64,000 nucleotides of DNA from Cornus controversa (lineage: Eukaryota; Streptophyta; Magnoliopsida; Cornales; Cornaceae): contig CM048846.1 of assembly GCA_026545225.1 (NCBI GenBank), positions 86,755,270-86,819,269 of the forward strand, written 5' to 3'. The notes below the pieces were generated by a model. It did not search any database. It saw only the letters and a program-made list of their open reading frames with translations, and was not told the DNA's origin. A program made the translations under genes and the position numbers. Positions 12,686-23,190 of the stretch are shown piece by piece. Each line of letters begins with the position of its first letter. Position 1 is the stretch's first letter.

Positions 12686-12727
12686 CATTTAATTAAATAA
12701 ATAAATAAATAACTTCAGGATCTCACA
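10012..12727. mobile_element. Solo LTR of a retrotransposon (family A)
   Basis: The unit begins TGTTATGTCCCGAATCCC and ends GGATCTCACA, so it has the TG...CA termini of an LTR. It is flanked by 5-bp direct repeats AGTTT (10007-10011) and AGTTC (12728-12732), a 4 of 5 match. There is no gag, protease, reverse transcriptase or integrase frame inside 2.7 kb and no second LTR next to it, so it reads as a solo LTR. The TGTCCCGAATCCC-type start is reminiscent of Ty3/Gypsy chromovirus LTRs. An AAT microsatellite (about 12649-12682) lies near its 3' end. The open frame at 12213-12437 inside it is not convincing as a gene. Confidence 0.6.
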
Positions 12728-12784
12728 AGTTCAACAAAACTTTTAATTAAAAAAAAAGTAAAAAAATTGAAAAATAGTTTAAAT

Positions 12785-13583
12785 TAGGAGTGACCACAGA
12801 TCGGATTGGATTAGACATTAATCCTAATTCAATTTGTGGTCTACGGATTAGTGATTTTTTTAATCCAATTAGATCAGTGAAGCATCGGATTGGATCAAAT
12901 CAGATTAACGAATTGGGCAAAAATCAATTAATTCGTCGTTTTTGTCACATTTCTTTGTTGAACTATTAACACTTAAATTCTACTCCTATATATGTCACCT
13001 CTTTAGCTGGTGAAGTCCTTAAGAAATGATTTAGGATTTGACACTGCATTTAAGCACAATACAAAGACATATTTAATATTGCAAGTTTTACCATAGTGGT
13101 TCATTTTGGCACTAACTTTTAATGTATAGTTTAATAGCAAAATTAAATAAAGCTTTGCAGCAACTTTTCACTACAATAAGTCATGTTAAATTGCATTAAA
13201 TTGTATTCGAGCTTAAACCTACAAGCTATACATGAAATCTCAATTGAGAGTATACCTGGTGATGAGTATGTATGATATAAATCTAAACAAATTAAGTTAC
13301 AGAACATAAATTCACAAAATGGAGCTCAAAAATATATATAATATAAGCTCAAATCAACACGGGATATATATAATATTTTAAATATGGTACATATTAAACG
13401 GATTGTCATGGATTGGATTGGATCGAATTTTTGAAACCCTAATTTGCAATCTGATCCGTGAACTACGAATTTCTATTTTATGAATCTGTCACTCATCTGT
13501 TGGACTAAAATTCAATTCAATTTGCATGGATCGAATTAAATCGGATCAAATTTATAGATTGACGAATTATTTGAACACCCTTA
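12785..13583. mobile_element. Non-autonomous hAT-like element, 799 bp
   Basis: The element starts TAGGAGTGACC and its other end read on the minus strand is TAAGGGTGTTC, matching the TAGGG-type termini of hAT elements. A perfect 8-bp target duplication GTTTAAAT flanks it (12777-12784 and 13584-13591). Both subterminal regions are dense in GGATTGGAT/GATCGGATT words, the usual arrangement of hAT transposase-binding motifs. There is no transposase frame, so it is non-autonomous. Confidence 0.85.
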
Positions 13584-13591
13584 GTTTAAAT

Positions 13592-14817
13592 TTATGAATT
13601 AAGCAAAAATATATCTTCAACGTTAATACATATTTAATCTATGATATTATTTAAATAAATAATTGTCTTAGTGAAACTCCATTTTTGGGCTGCTCTCATT
13701 TTGTCAGCAGCTACTTATACAAATGCCACTTCTTTTTGTCAAATTTTTTTTTTCCCAGCTACTAGCATGATTCAATTCCTCAAGTTGTCTCCTGCCTGCC
13801 ATCAATTCGGCAGCAGTTCAAAAAATTTACCTATTTAGAACTCTATGAATGTGTGCTTATTTTCAGGAGCCTGAAGCATTTGGTCCTCTACTATGCCCTT
13901 CATGTCAAATGAGAGCCAAATCAAGACATGTGCAGGGGACAGCTTATGCTAAAACCAATAAAGAAAAAGCCAAAGTTGTACCTTATGCCATAAAGCATCA
14001 AAGACTATATATCTCCTCCAGCTAAGGTAGAAGAAGATATTTTGGGTTTTATTTTAAGTATATCCAAAGGGTATATTCTAATCTTGCAAACCTTATCTTG
14101 TGCTTGTATATAGATCATAGATGTTAAGACTTAATTAGTGGGTCTAATCTAAGTAGTCAATCAAATATTAGTTTTAAACTGCCAGGCATGGTCCACTATA
14201 TTTTATTATTTATATAAAATTAAACAATTACGCTAGTAACCGTCTTAGTTATCGTCAGCAATGCAATACACGAAATTTAAAGAGGGTCAAATTTATATAA
14301 TCTCGTCTCTGTATGGGAAGAGACTATTTTTTATTTCAAACTCTTAACGATCATAATAGAATAATTTTACCGTTGCATCAATTTGTTTTCAATTATGACT
14401 TACTGTTAGAGGAACCTGTCTCACATCAGATACAGATAAAAAAAAAATGTATATATGAATGGATAGATAATATTATTTAATAATTTAAAATTTAAAATTA
14501 TTAGTAAATGTCTGACCCGTTACATAAAATGAGTCCAGCCATTATAATGTACCCAATGCTCGAAATTAAAAGGTTATTATTGAAGTTTTGACATAGTCAT
14601 AGTGGGAACATTGGTTAGCAATAGTGCTAAGAAATTGAATGATCAATGTTTTGAGTTTTTTTGTGGGTCTTATTAGAATGATCCCAAGTGTCATAAAGTC
14701 ACCATGTTTTAAACTACCATTCAAAAGCTCACACACTTTGGATTCAATGCCAAATGGGTTTGAAATAAAAAGTCCAAAAGTAAATCTAAATCAACTTGTT
14801 TGAGGGGTCCTTAAATT

Positions 14818-14851
<34 letters not shown>

Positions 14852-15240
14852 TGAATTTGTATGTTTAAGGACAATTTTGTGAATGAGTACATTATTGCCA
14901 TTGTCTTGCTGTCCTATGGAAGCTTATGCCAACGCACATGGTGCTGTCAATTACATTTTGTCATCATCACTCACTCACTCACTCACTGAGGGCCACTCAC
15001 CCACTGAGGGCCTCATGTGATGATGTGATGTGTCCCCTAAAAAAATAAAAAAAAATAAAAAGTACAATAAAAAAGAATCATAATCCCACACAGGCTACAC
15101 GGCATTCAATAACTGTGAGAAATGGTGGAAGCAATCTTAAGTTAGTTAATACAATAATGGTATATAAAGTAATTAGTATTATAGTATAATATTATGTTTA
15201 TTATAAAATGATACTCAAAATGTAGTATATGAAAACGAAA
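13592..15240. other. Intergenic; one possible small spliced ORF
   Basis: Most of this is AT-rich with no gene. The segment 13680-14030 has a more mixed base composition. It holds a 23-codon ATG frame at about 13766-13837 and, after a good acceptor (TTATTTTCAG ending at 13869), a 51-codon open frame to a stop near 14023 with a CxxC pair (CPSCQMRAKS). No family is recognised. A run of ACTC repeats lies near 14970-14990. Confidence 0.3.
14821..14848. repeat. AT microsatellite
   Basis: An uninterrupted AT dinucleotide run of about 14 units. Confidence 0.9.
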
Positions 15241-15296
15241 AGAGGTTGTATTCATTCTCTTTAGTTAATAAAAAAAATGCCAATTCAATTTTTACT

Positions 15297-15489
15297 AGAG
15301 CTGATATCTATACTCTCTTTATCAACGTTTGCATTTTCATATTAAATGAAATTACACTTTTAACATTAACTTTACAAGTGAATAATTATGTAAAATATAA
15401 AAGAAAATTCAAAAAAATTATCATTTTTTACTGAACCCAAAACAAAAAGTAAAAAAAAAAAAAGTTATTTATATTGAATAAATGATCTC

Positions 15490-15532
<43 letters not shown>

Positions 15533-15545
15533 TATGCAAAAAAAA
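15297..15545. repeat. Fragment of the A-rich terminal-inverted-repeat family
   Basis: The sequence around 15297-15390 (GAGCTGATATCTATACTC, then TTGCATTTTCATATTAAATG and AACATTAACTTTACAAGTGA) aligns by eye with the left end of the element at 1153. It is followed by the typical TTATCATTTTTTACTGAACC and AAAAAAGTTATTTATATTGA words. It is diverged and has no right end. Confidence 0.55.
15496..15531. repeat. AT microsatellite
   Basis: An AT dinucleotide run lies inside the degraded element remnant, about 700 bp upstream of the desaturase gene. Confidence 0.9.
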
Positions 15546-15942
15546 AAGACTAAAAAAAATATTATTTTTATTTAATAAATTATGAATAATACTTGGATCT
15601 AATCCTATACGAATCAACTTGATTCTCCTAAGTGAGGAGATTTAATGAGATATAGACACACATTTAAATGTTAAAATAAAAGTGATAATGAGTTCTACCC
15701 ATTTTATTTTGAATTAAATTTATTTATTTTTCAATAACAATTGAGATTGCGCGACTCTTCTCACCCCCTCTCTCACATCTCGATCCTCTTAATCTCCACC
15801 TTTCTTTCTATAATCTCCTATCAATCAATCTCCATCTTCAAAATTTTGATCAAACACAAAAATATTCATAAATACACAAAAAAATTTAGAATAAATTCCT
15901 AAATAGATGAACTAAAAAGAGTGAACAACTCCATCTACAAAT

Positions 15943-15957
15943 ATTATATAATATAAT
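15943..15957 (+). promoter_or_regulatory. Possible TATA region of the desaturase gene
   Basis: The word ATTATATAATATAAT lies about 285 bp upstream of the start codon at 16238, leaving room for a leader of about 250 nt. The leader is pyrimidine-rich in places. The region is AT-rich overall, so the assignment is weak. Confidence 0.3.
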
Positions 15958-16237
15958 TTTTAAGAAGCTTGTTAATTTTTGGTTGCACCACCTTACCTGG
16001 GAGAACGTGTGTGCTTGTTCTCAAAGTCTAATAAAAGAATCTTCACATTTGAAACCCTTTTTGTAGCACTTCTTCAATATTGCCCATGTTACCCGCACAA
16101 ATATCTCCCCTTCAAAACCCCCTAAAAACAAACAGAAAACACAAACCCGTAATAATCTCCCCATTCCTGAGAAAGTTAGAGAGGGAAAGAGAAGGGATCC
16201 TTCTCTGATCTCTCGATCTACATCCATTCTTGAATCC

Positions 16238-17581
16238 ATGGCAGAATCCAAGAAGTACATTACAACTGAAGACCTCAAGAGTCACAACAAACCAGGAGAT
16301 CTGTGGATCTCTATACAAGGCAAGGTCTATGATGTCTCAGATTGGATCAAAGACCACCCTGGTGGTGAGTCTCCTCTGTTGAATCTCGCAGGCCAAGACG
16401 TCACAGATGCTTTCGTTGCTTACCATCCAACCACTGCCTGGCAATATCTTGACAAATTCTTCAATGGGTATTACATCAATGACTACTCTGTGTCGGAGGT
16501 CTCAAAAGATTACAGAAAGCTCGTCTTCGAGTTCACCAAAATGGGTTTGTTCGACAAGAAAGGGCATGTGGCTTTGGCAACGCTTTGTTCCATGGCAATA
16601 CTGTTTTCGGTCAGTGTCTATGGTGTATTGTGTTGTGATGGCACTTGGGTTCATTTGTTGTGTGGTGCTTTGATGGGTTGCTTGTGGATTCAGAGTGGGT
16701 GGATTGGTCATGACTCTGGGCATTATCAGATCATGTTGACTCGCAGGATCAACCGATTCACGCAGATTCTTGCTGGGAATTGCATTTCAGGGATCAGTAT
16801 TGCTTGGTGGAAGTGGAACCACAATGCCCACCACATTGCTTGCAATAGTCTCGAATTCGATCCTGATCTCCAGCACATGCCATTCTTTGTGGTATCTTCG
16901 AAATTCTTCAACTCCATAACTTCTTACTTTTATGACAGAAAGTTGAATTTCGATTCCCTGACTAGGTTCTTAGTGAGTTACCAGCATTGGACATTTTATC
17001 CTGTCATGTGTTTTGCTCGTATCAATTTGTTTGCACAATCATTCATGTTGTTGTTATCCAAGAGAAGGGTACGCAATAGGGTTCAGGAAATGCTGGGGAT
17101 TGCTGTGTTCTGGATTTGGTATCCTCTTCTTGTTTCGTGCTTGCCCAATTGGGGTGAAAGAATAATGTTTATCATTGCAAGCTTTTCAGTTACTGGAATT
17201 CAACATGTTCAGTTTTGCTTGAATCATTTCTCTTCATCTGTTTATGTGGGACGGCCTAATGGGAATGATTGGTATGAGAAGCAAACTAATGGAACACTTA
17301 ATATAACCTGCGCAACTTGGATGGATTGGTTTCATGGTGGATTGCAGTTTCAGATTGAGCATCATTTGTTCCCACGTTTGCCTCGATGCAATCTCAGGAA
17401 AGTCTCTCCTTTTGTAAAGGAGCTTTGCAAGAAGCATAAGCTGCCTTACAACACTGTGTCATTCTTGAAGGCCAATGCTATGACAGTTGGAACACTGAGG
17501 ACTGCGGCCTTGCAAGCTCGGGATCTCACCAACCCAGTTCCAAAGAATCTAGTCTGGGAGGCTGTTAACACTCACGGATGA
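16238..17581 (+). CDS. SLD1: Delta-8 sphingolipid long-chain-base desaturase, cytochrome b5 fusion
   Basis: This 447-aa intact single-exon frame has a cytochrome b5 domain at about residues 8-80 with the heme motif HPGG (40-43) and the second heme ligand H63. A membrane-bound front-end desaturase domain follows. The three histidine boxes are HDSGH (158-162), HNAHH (195-199) and QIEHH (372-376); the Gln in place of the first His of box three is characteristic of front-end desaturases. Hydrophobic segments near 112-155 and 287-330 fit ER-membrane topology. Plant SLDs place a delta-8 cis or trans double bond in ceramide long-chain bases in the ER, taking electrons through the fused b5 domain. 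The length matches plant SLD1/SLD2, and these genes are usually intronless. The ATG is the first in frame in a good context (CCATGGC). A delta-6 acyl desaturase is the main alternative, but in land plants such proteins are mostly SLDs. Confidence 0.95.
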   Translation: MAESKKYITTEDLKSHNKPGDLWISIQGKVYDVSDWIKDHPGGESPLLNLAGQDVTDAFVAYHPTTAWQYLDKFFNGYYINDYSVSEVSKDYRKLVFEFTKMGLFDKKGHVALATLCSMAILFSVSVYGVLCCDGTWVHLLCGALMGCLWIQSGWIGHDSGHYQIMLTRRINRFTQILAGNCISGISIAWWKWNHNAHHIACNSLEFDPDLQHMPFFVVSSKFFNSITSYFYDRKLNFDSLTRFLVSYQHWTFYPVMCFARINLFAQSFMLLLSKRRVRNRVQEMLGIAVFWIWYPLLVSCLPNWGERIMFIIASFSVTGIQHVQFCLNHFSSSVYVGRPNGNDWYEKQTNGTLNITCATWMDWFHGGLQFQIEHHLFPRLPRCNLRKVSPFVKELCKKHKLPYNTVSFLKANAMTVGTLRTAALQARDLTNPVPKNLVWEAVNTHG

Positions 17582-19400
17582 GATTGAAATTTTGGTGAAG
17601 TATTTCGTGTTCTGTTTCACTTATTTAAGGTTATCAAACTTATTGTGGTTATTAAAATTTAATCTCATTTCTCAAGGGTTGTTATCCTTGGTACTTCAAT
17701 GAGAGATAAATTTTTCTGTTATTTCTTTGGAGGCTTCAACTATTTGGTTTCTGATTTGCATGTTTGCAGGGTTGGCCCTTGCCCTTTCAGATTAGGCAGC
17801 AATTAATTTATTCAGTTGATATAGTCTGTTTTAGTTCTTTGTCACCTAGGGGTTCAATTTGAGGTAAAGTATTGTGCTCAACTGCATTCCCATGTTAGCT
17901 TAGTAGTTCACTATGTCTTTCTGAAACTCTAGATCTGTGGTCCCTATTTATTTATAAATGTTTGAGTTGGGTTGGAGTTCCACTTTTGTCCAGGCCAAAC
18001 ATTTATGACATTAGATGCTTTCATTTTTTTTTTTCCAATTGCAAAATTCGTTCGAAGATAACTATGAACTGCATAACGTGCTACAATCTCTCTCTTTTCT
18101 TGCTTCCTTATATGTAATAATAATGATGGAACTATTTGGTGGATGCAGGTTCATCATTTCCATCTATACAATTTTGCAGGTTTTCCAAACTTCAAATTTC
18201 TGGATTGGAGTTTTGTTTCTTAAGATATTTGTTTGTGATTCGAGAATAAGGAGGTTTCAATACATAAAGTTCACGGATAGAAACATCAATCTTAGGAATT
18301 TGCTATCTTTTGATTATTACTCTCTTTTGGATCCAGGAAACAACTCTCAGAGGTCTTTTTTCCTTTTGGAAGATATGGACTATATACTTGGTTAAATGTC
18401 AGAAATGGATATCTTCGGCTAACCCAAGTATTATAGGTTTTTTGTGGGAGCCATTTGATTTCTAATGATTTATAGCTCCAGTTAGTAGTGGAAACAGTTT
18501 GAAATTGAAGTTAATTCATTCTCATTTGACAAATCGATAATGGATTTAGATTTAATGTTAGAATTTCACTGTGTTTTTGATATATTTTAAGCTCAAATCA
18601 TCAAAATATAAGATTCCATTTACTGTGAGCCGATTGGTAGGTGTAGTTTTACAAGTATGTGGATAGGGAAAATCTGATTGATGCTAGCGCTTACGTTATG
18701 CACTTGGGCATTTAAGAGTAGCTTAACTTGTTACCATCCTGATGTTGAACCGACTTTGAATCTTCAAAGAACAGAGTCATACGCTGTAACTGTATATTCT
18801 AGTAGATGCTGCCAGACTGTTTGGAGAAATGACATTGTTCTCTCCCCAGCTTTGAGACTGAGAGGTCATTCTTTGTTTGTTCACTCTTGGAGAAAAAGGT
18901 TGTGCCTGGACTTCTTATACTTGAGAATGACAAGATATCTAGGCACTAGAATGCTCATATTATTCCTGACAATACTAGGTTGTGTAAATGCTATGGTTGG
19001 AAGATGATTAAATAATTTGGTTACTGTTGTCATTTTGAGTTTTTTTCTGAGAATGATTGATATAGAAACTGGTAGATTTACAATTTTGATGTATGGGATT
19101 GTGTTGGTTCTGTTTCTTAGTAACAAATGGATTGCTCTCTCTTAACTCGACAGAGCAAATGTGTGATTTGATAGTTTAGTTTAGTTTGTTTTTTCATGGA
19201 ATTAAACGCTTGCCTCTCATGGTAGGATTGTTCTTGTGCAACTATATGCACAAGGAGATGGAGAGGGCAGAACCATAGAGTGAGCAGAAAACCAAAGACA
19301 AGTGTTCAACATTGGCTGCTCTCAGAATAGGCATTCTGGGACCATGCCACAATTGTATGACCACAGCTGCGTGTAGATCTCAATTCTCAAGGCCATTGAA
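17582..19400 (+). other. Downstream flank of the desaturase gene; no firm gene
   Basis: The first few hundred bases should include the 3' UTR. Plus-strand open frames at 18015-18395 (126 codons) and 18678-19007 (109 codons) show no domain known to me. The second has a mixed composition with several Cys and Arg residues and stands out a little from the AT-rich background. Either could be transcribed flank or chance. Confidence 0.35.
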
Positions 19401-19409
19401 TAAGAAAAG

Positions 19410-19423
19410 CTGACACGTGTCAG
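19410..19423. promoter_or_regulatory. Palindromic G-box (CTGACACGTGTCAG)
   Basis: A perfect 14-bp palindrome centred on CACGTG, the core of the plant G-box/ABRE bound by bZIP and bHLH factors. No gene start is close, so any function is uncertain. It lies about 1.8 kb downstream of the desaturase stop codon. Confidence 0.35.
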
Positions 19424-19469
19424 TATTTTTATTTCGTAAAATTTGCCTACTGAAAGTAATTATTAAAGA

Positions 19470-19605
19470 TAAATTTGTGTATTTTTATTTTTAATATATT
19501 ACATATAATATTCAAATTATGATAATCTTTTTTTTTAACTTCCTTTGTGTAATTTTTTTTTTAATTATGTTATTTGATGTGATGGAAGAACGAATAAATT
19601 TTAAA
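19470..19605. repeat. Fragment of hAT-like family 1
   Basis: About 130 bases, including AATATATTACATATAATATT and CAAATTATGATAATC, match by eye the AT-rich interior of the intact element at 42197-42795 (its part near 42390-42510). Both ends are missing. Confidence 0.5.
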
Positions 19606-20136
19606 GAACACACCAAAAAATATCCATGGTTTGGCTAAACAAGCATACATTCACGGAAAGCTCGATTTTGACGTAGAGCTCGATTTCACTATATAGATTG
19701 TAATCGTAGAAGTTGAAAGATTGTAACAAATTCTAAACAAGAATTCTCTCTCTAAATGTTTTTTCAAATATAGTGTGAATATTGCCTTTTTTCTTTTCAC
19801 TTGTCTCAACCTATAACATAGATAACTATTTATAGAGCTCAAAACTCAATTCTTTGGTAGACAAGGATAACAAATCCTTAAAGTCAAGTCTTGCTTAACA
19901 AGTATTTTGCTTTCTTTAGATCAAGACTTGGTTACTAAGAAATTATCTAATAAGATACAACTCTATAATAAAAATTTAATCACAATAAAAATTTGAGTCA
20001 ATCTAACATAAATCATTTTTGATTTTTTGGTTCGAACTTGGTCTTTTGGAACCAATTCCCCATATTTGGGTACAACCACGAGAGATGCAAAACTCCAATG
20101 TGCCAACGATGAGTTGTGATTGGTGAAGTCTAATAC

Positions 20137-20388
20137 TAAACATTCTACTTGTCAAGTGATTCAAGGAGATATTTTAATATGGAATTAGATGAAATCAAAC
20201 TTATCCACAAAAATCTTCATTGATGACTTCTTATTATCCATGGTGTGTAAGCAACCTTTTGTAAACATTCTACTTGTCAAGGGATTCAAGGAGATATTTT
20301 AATATGGAATAGATGAAATCAAACTTGATCCACAAAAATCTTCATTGATGACTTCTTATTATCCATGGTGTGGGTGGTAAGCAACCTT
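20137..20388. repeat. 125-bp tandem duplication
   Basis: The segment beginning with TAAACATTCTACTTGTCAAG is repeated once with a 125-bp period (anchor words at 20141 and 20266). The copies differ only by scattered substitutions and small indels, so the duplication is recent. No coding meaning is apparent. Confidence 0.85.
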
Positions 20389-21827
20389 TTGTAGATGAAG
20401 GACAAACAATTCCATTTGTTTGCAATATTTGTTTATGATTTACTTTAAAAATCTACAAATATATCATTTTAAGTTTTTTATATTCATTTATCCTCTTTTG
20501 TTATAAAATGTTCTATATTCATGTAATCTTGAAGTCTAAAGTCTCTGTTTTAAGGAGTTTGTAGTCTTATGTTCTAAAATGTTGTATCTTATTCTTTAGA
20601 AGTCTAAAGTCTTGTATTCATGTGTGTTCAAACAAGTTTGTAGAATGCTACTTGTGCTATAAAAAGGGTCCTCCATCTTTTGTTTTAACAAAACGAGACC
20701 AAAGCCTCTTAAACAATGAGTTATCATCAGTGAAATCTAATCCATGGAGCCATTCAACTTGGGAAGTGTTTGCAATTGGTGGAGATAATCTTTCATTATA
20801 TTTCTAATTGGCTAACATTTGCGGTCAAAATATTGATCTAAAAAATTTCTTCTAACACGTGCTGTCAAAATATTGATCACAAAAATCCATAGAAGTGTAA
20901 TCAAAATTGATTCGAAATTTTTTTATTCCATCATCTTTTTATTCTTGGTTGGTGACAGATGCAACTTAGCCGTCTTTACAAGCACAAGACACATCCACAA
21001 AATATCAGCAGATGTGTAGATATAAAATATGACAATAAAAGATGAAAGAATTGAGAAAGGATGGAAGAATTGAGAAAGGAAATCTGAAAAAAACTAAGTG
21101 ATTAAATAAAGCACGTGAATATTAGTAATTTTTTTTTCATATGGACTTTATTACCAACTAATTATTTTTACTTAAATAGAAGATAAGTTATGCACACATT
21201 ACACTCAAGTAACCGTTGTTAGATTTACCTTTTTTGCCTTAAAAATATATATGGTATAAATATACGGATATGTTTGTATATTGTAATGAATTTTAGATGA
21301 TTGCATTTTCTGTTTCTTAGTTTCTTCTCATATTCTACATCTAATGGAGATAGATTCGCCTAGGCAAAAGAGCAAAAAATTCTAAACTTTTCCAAATATT
21401 TAAATCCTATTAACTAATTTTTAAAGCATGTTAGTCCATCATCTTATCAAAGTTGGCATGTTGACTCCTGACGTAACTATAATTACATATATGCCCCTTT
21501 ACTTTATAAGGATAATGTTTTCAAAAAATAATAAATAGTTAGATAAAATTTCTAAATAATAAGTTTAGAAACATAAAAAATTGAAAGGCTAATAGAAATT
21601 TGTTTAAGATTAGATTTTTTTTGAAAAAATAACTTTGATTAAATTTGTGATTTACATTACTCTGAAAACTGCGTGTTGAATTTTACGAAGAAAAAAAACT
21701 ATGTAATTGATCGAAGGGTCTGTTTGTAGAAGTTGAATAATACTGAGCAAAATGAAAATTTGGCTTCTTGAGCTTGACCCTTTCTAAATCTTTGTTATCC
21801 TTTGAGATATTTCTGATCTACGTCTGA
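20389..21827. other. Intergenic, AT-rich
   Basis: No gene is recognised. Open frame 20622-20807 (61 codons) has no known domain. A short 21-bp direct duplication lies near 21040-21080. Confidence 0.45.
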
Positions 21828-21987
21828 ACTTAAGTTGTCATCTCGTATAAAATCAATTGATGTTAAAAAAGACAAACTTTAATCTTTTGCAGACTAACAC
21901 GCATCCTACTTAAGTTGTCATCTCGTATAAAATCAATTGGTGTTAAAAAAGACAAACTTTAATCTTTTGCGAACTAACACGCATCCT
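21828..21987. repeat. 80-bp tandem duplication
   Basis: Two nearly identical 80-bp units (anchor TAAGTTGTCATCTCG at 21831 and 21911) both end in ACTAACACGCATCCT. They differ at only a few positions, pointing to a recent slippage or unequal-exchange event. Confidence 0.88.
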
Positions 21988-22384
21988 GTTAAGAGTATCA
22001 CGTTAAAATGAGAGTAATATTCAACAACAAATTTGAATCTCTCATTGCTCTTTGCTAAGTTTACTTCGAACATAAAGGTTAATTTTTCATTTTTTGTCGG
22101 CTTACAACAGTTACTTATAGAAGCTTTTGAGAAAGACTCCCATGAATGAAAATTGTAAGGTTTTGTCACCTCTCCATTAGGTAGCCTCCAAACACTTATT
22201 TGTTGAGAAAAAACTAATCCAATTCAAAGTTGTTGATGTTTATCATAGAAAAAAGAAATCTAATTCATTGTGATTAAGCTTCCTTCTTATACAATTTAAA
22301 ATGGTGATTAGATCTTGCCCCTGTCAATATAGATGTATTTTTTTCAATTGTGGGATTGGATTGAGTCGCGCAGGATCGGCTGAA

Positions 22385-23190
22385 CACTTAGGCGACTTAG
22401 GCAGTGCCCATGGCCCCCGTTAATAAAAGGCCTCCAAATTATTTTATTTCCTTAATAAGAGTTCCTAAAAAAAAATTCCTAATATTATTATACTTTCTAA
22501 ATTTTTTGTTTTAGGCCTCAACCAATAATAAAGATTTAATAATAGGCCCAAATAATTTAATTCATTCTAAAATTTCTAATTTCTATCATTATCTAAAAAC
22601 CTTTCTCTTTTTTCTCTTTGTCACTCCTCATTTCACATTTTTCTTATGAATAGTTGAATATATACTTAATAGATAATTATAAAAAATTAAGAATTATAAA
22701 TCTGTCCATCTTCTCCTATTAAATTTTATATATTTTTTTTTCCTATTTCTCACGGTTTTTCTTTTCTCATTACACATTAATAATAAAACAACAAGAAATT
22801 TAGGTGAAAAATCAACAAATGAACAACCAAGATGAAAGAAATACATATTAGCGAATTATATTCATAATGATAATCAAGTGAGTGATAAGAAAATTCTTTA
22901 CGAAGAACATGAATAAAAAAAGAAAGAAAGTGAACCAAATAAAAAAAATAAAGATCTTATTCAAAAATTATATTCTATTCCCACAAATATCTATACACCG
23001 AAAAAATATTGTTAAAAAATTAAGAGATTTATTAGTAGAAAATGATTCAATTAAATATAATAATTTCAATAAGAATAATTTTTATATAAACATTATTAAC
23101 TAATATTTGATATTAAAATATTACATGTTAAATGACCACTCTTATATTTTTTGTCTAAGACCTCAAATTATATTGAGCCACCCTCGAATC
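22385..23190. repeat. Probable degraded transposon, AT-rich
   Basis: The stretch is bounded on the left by CACTTAGGCGACTTAGGCAG and a GCCCATGGCCCCCG patch and on the right by GAGCCACCCTCG. Repeated AGGCCTC/AGGCCCA words lie near 22430, 22515 and 22545. This layout resembles decayed hAT-type sequence in other plant genomes, but no clean termini or target duplication are seen. A Lys-rich open frame at 22882-23103 is not recognised. Confidence 0.3.

Noticed and set aside
18015..18395. 126-codon frame downstream of the desaturase
   Set aside because: Phe/Ile/Leu-rich, AT-driven composition with no domain; more likely transcribed flank or chance.
22882..23103. Lys/Asn-rich 73-codon frame as a transposase piece
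   Set aside because: The composition reflects AT-rich DNA and no transposase motif can be recognised.
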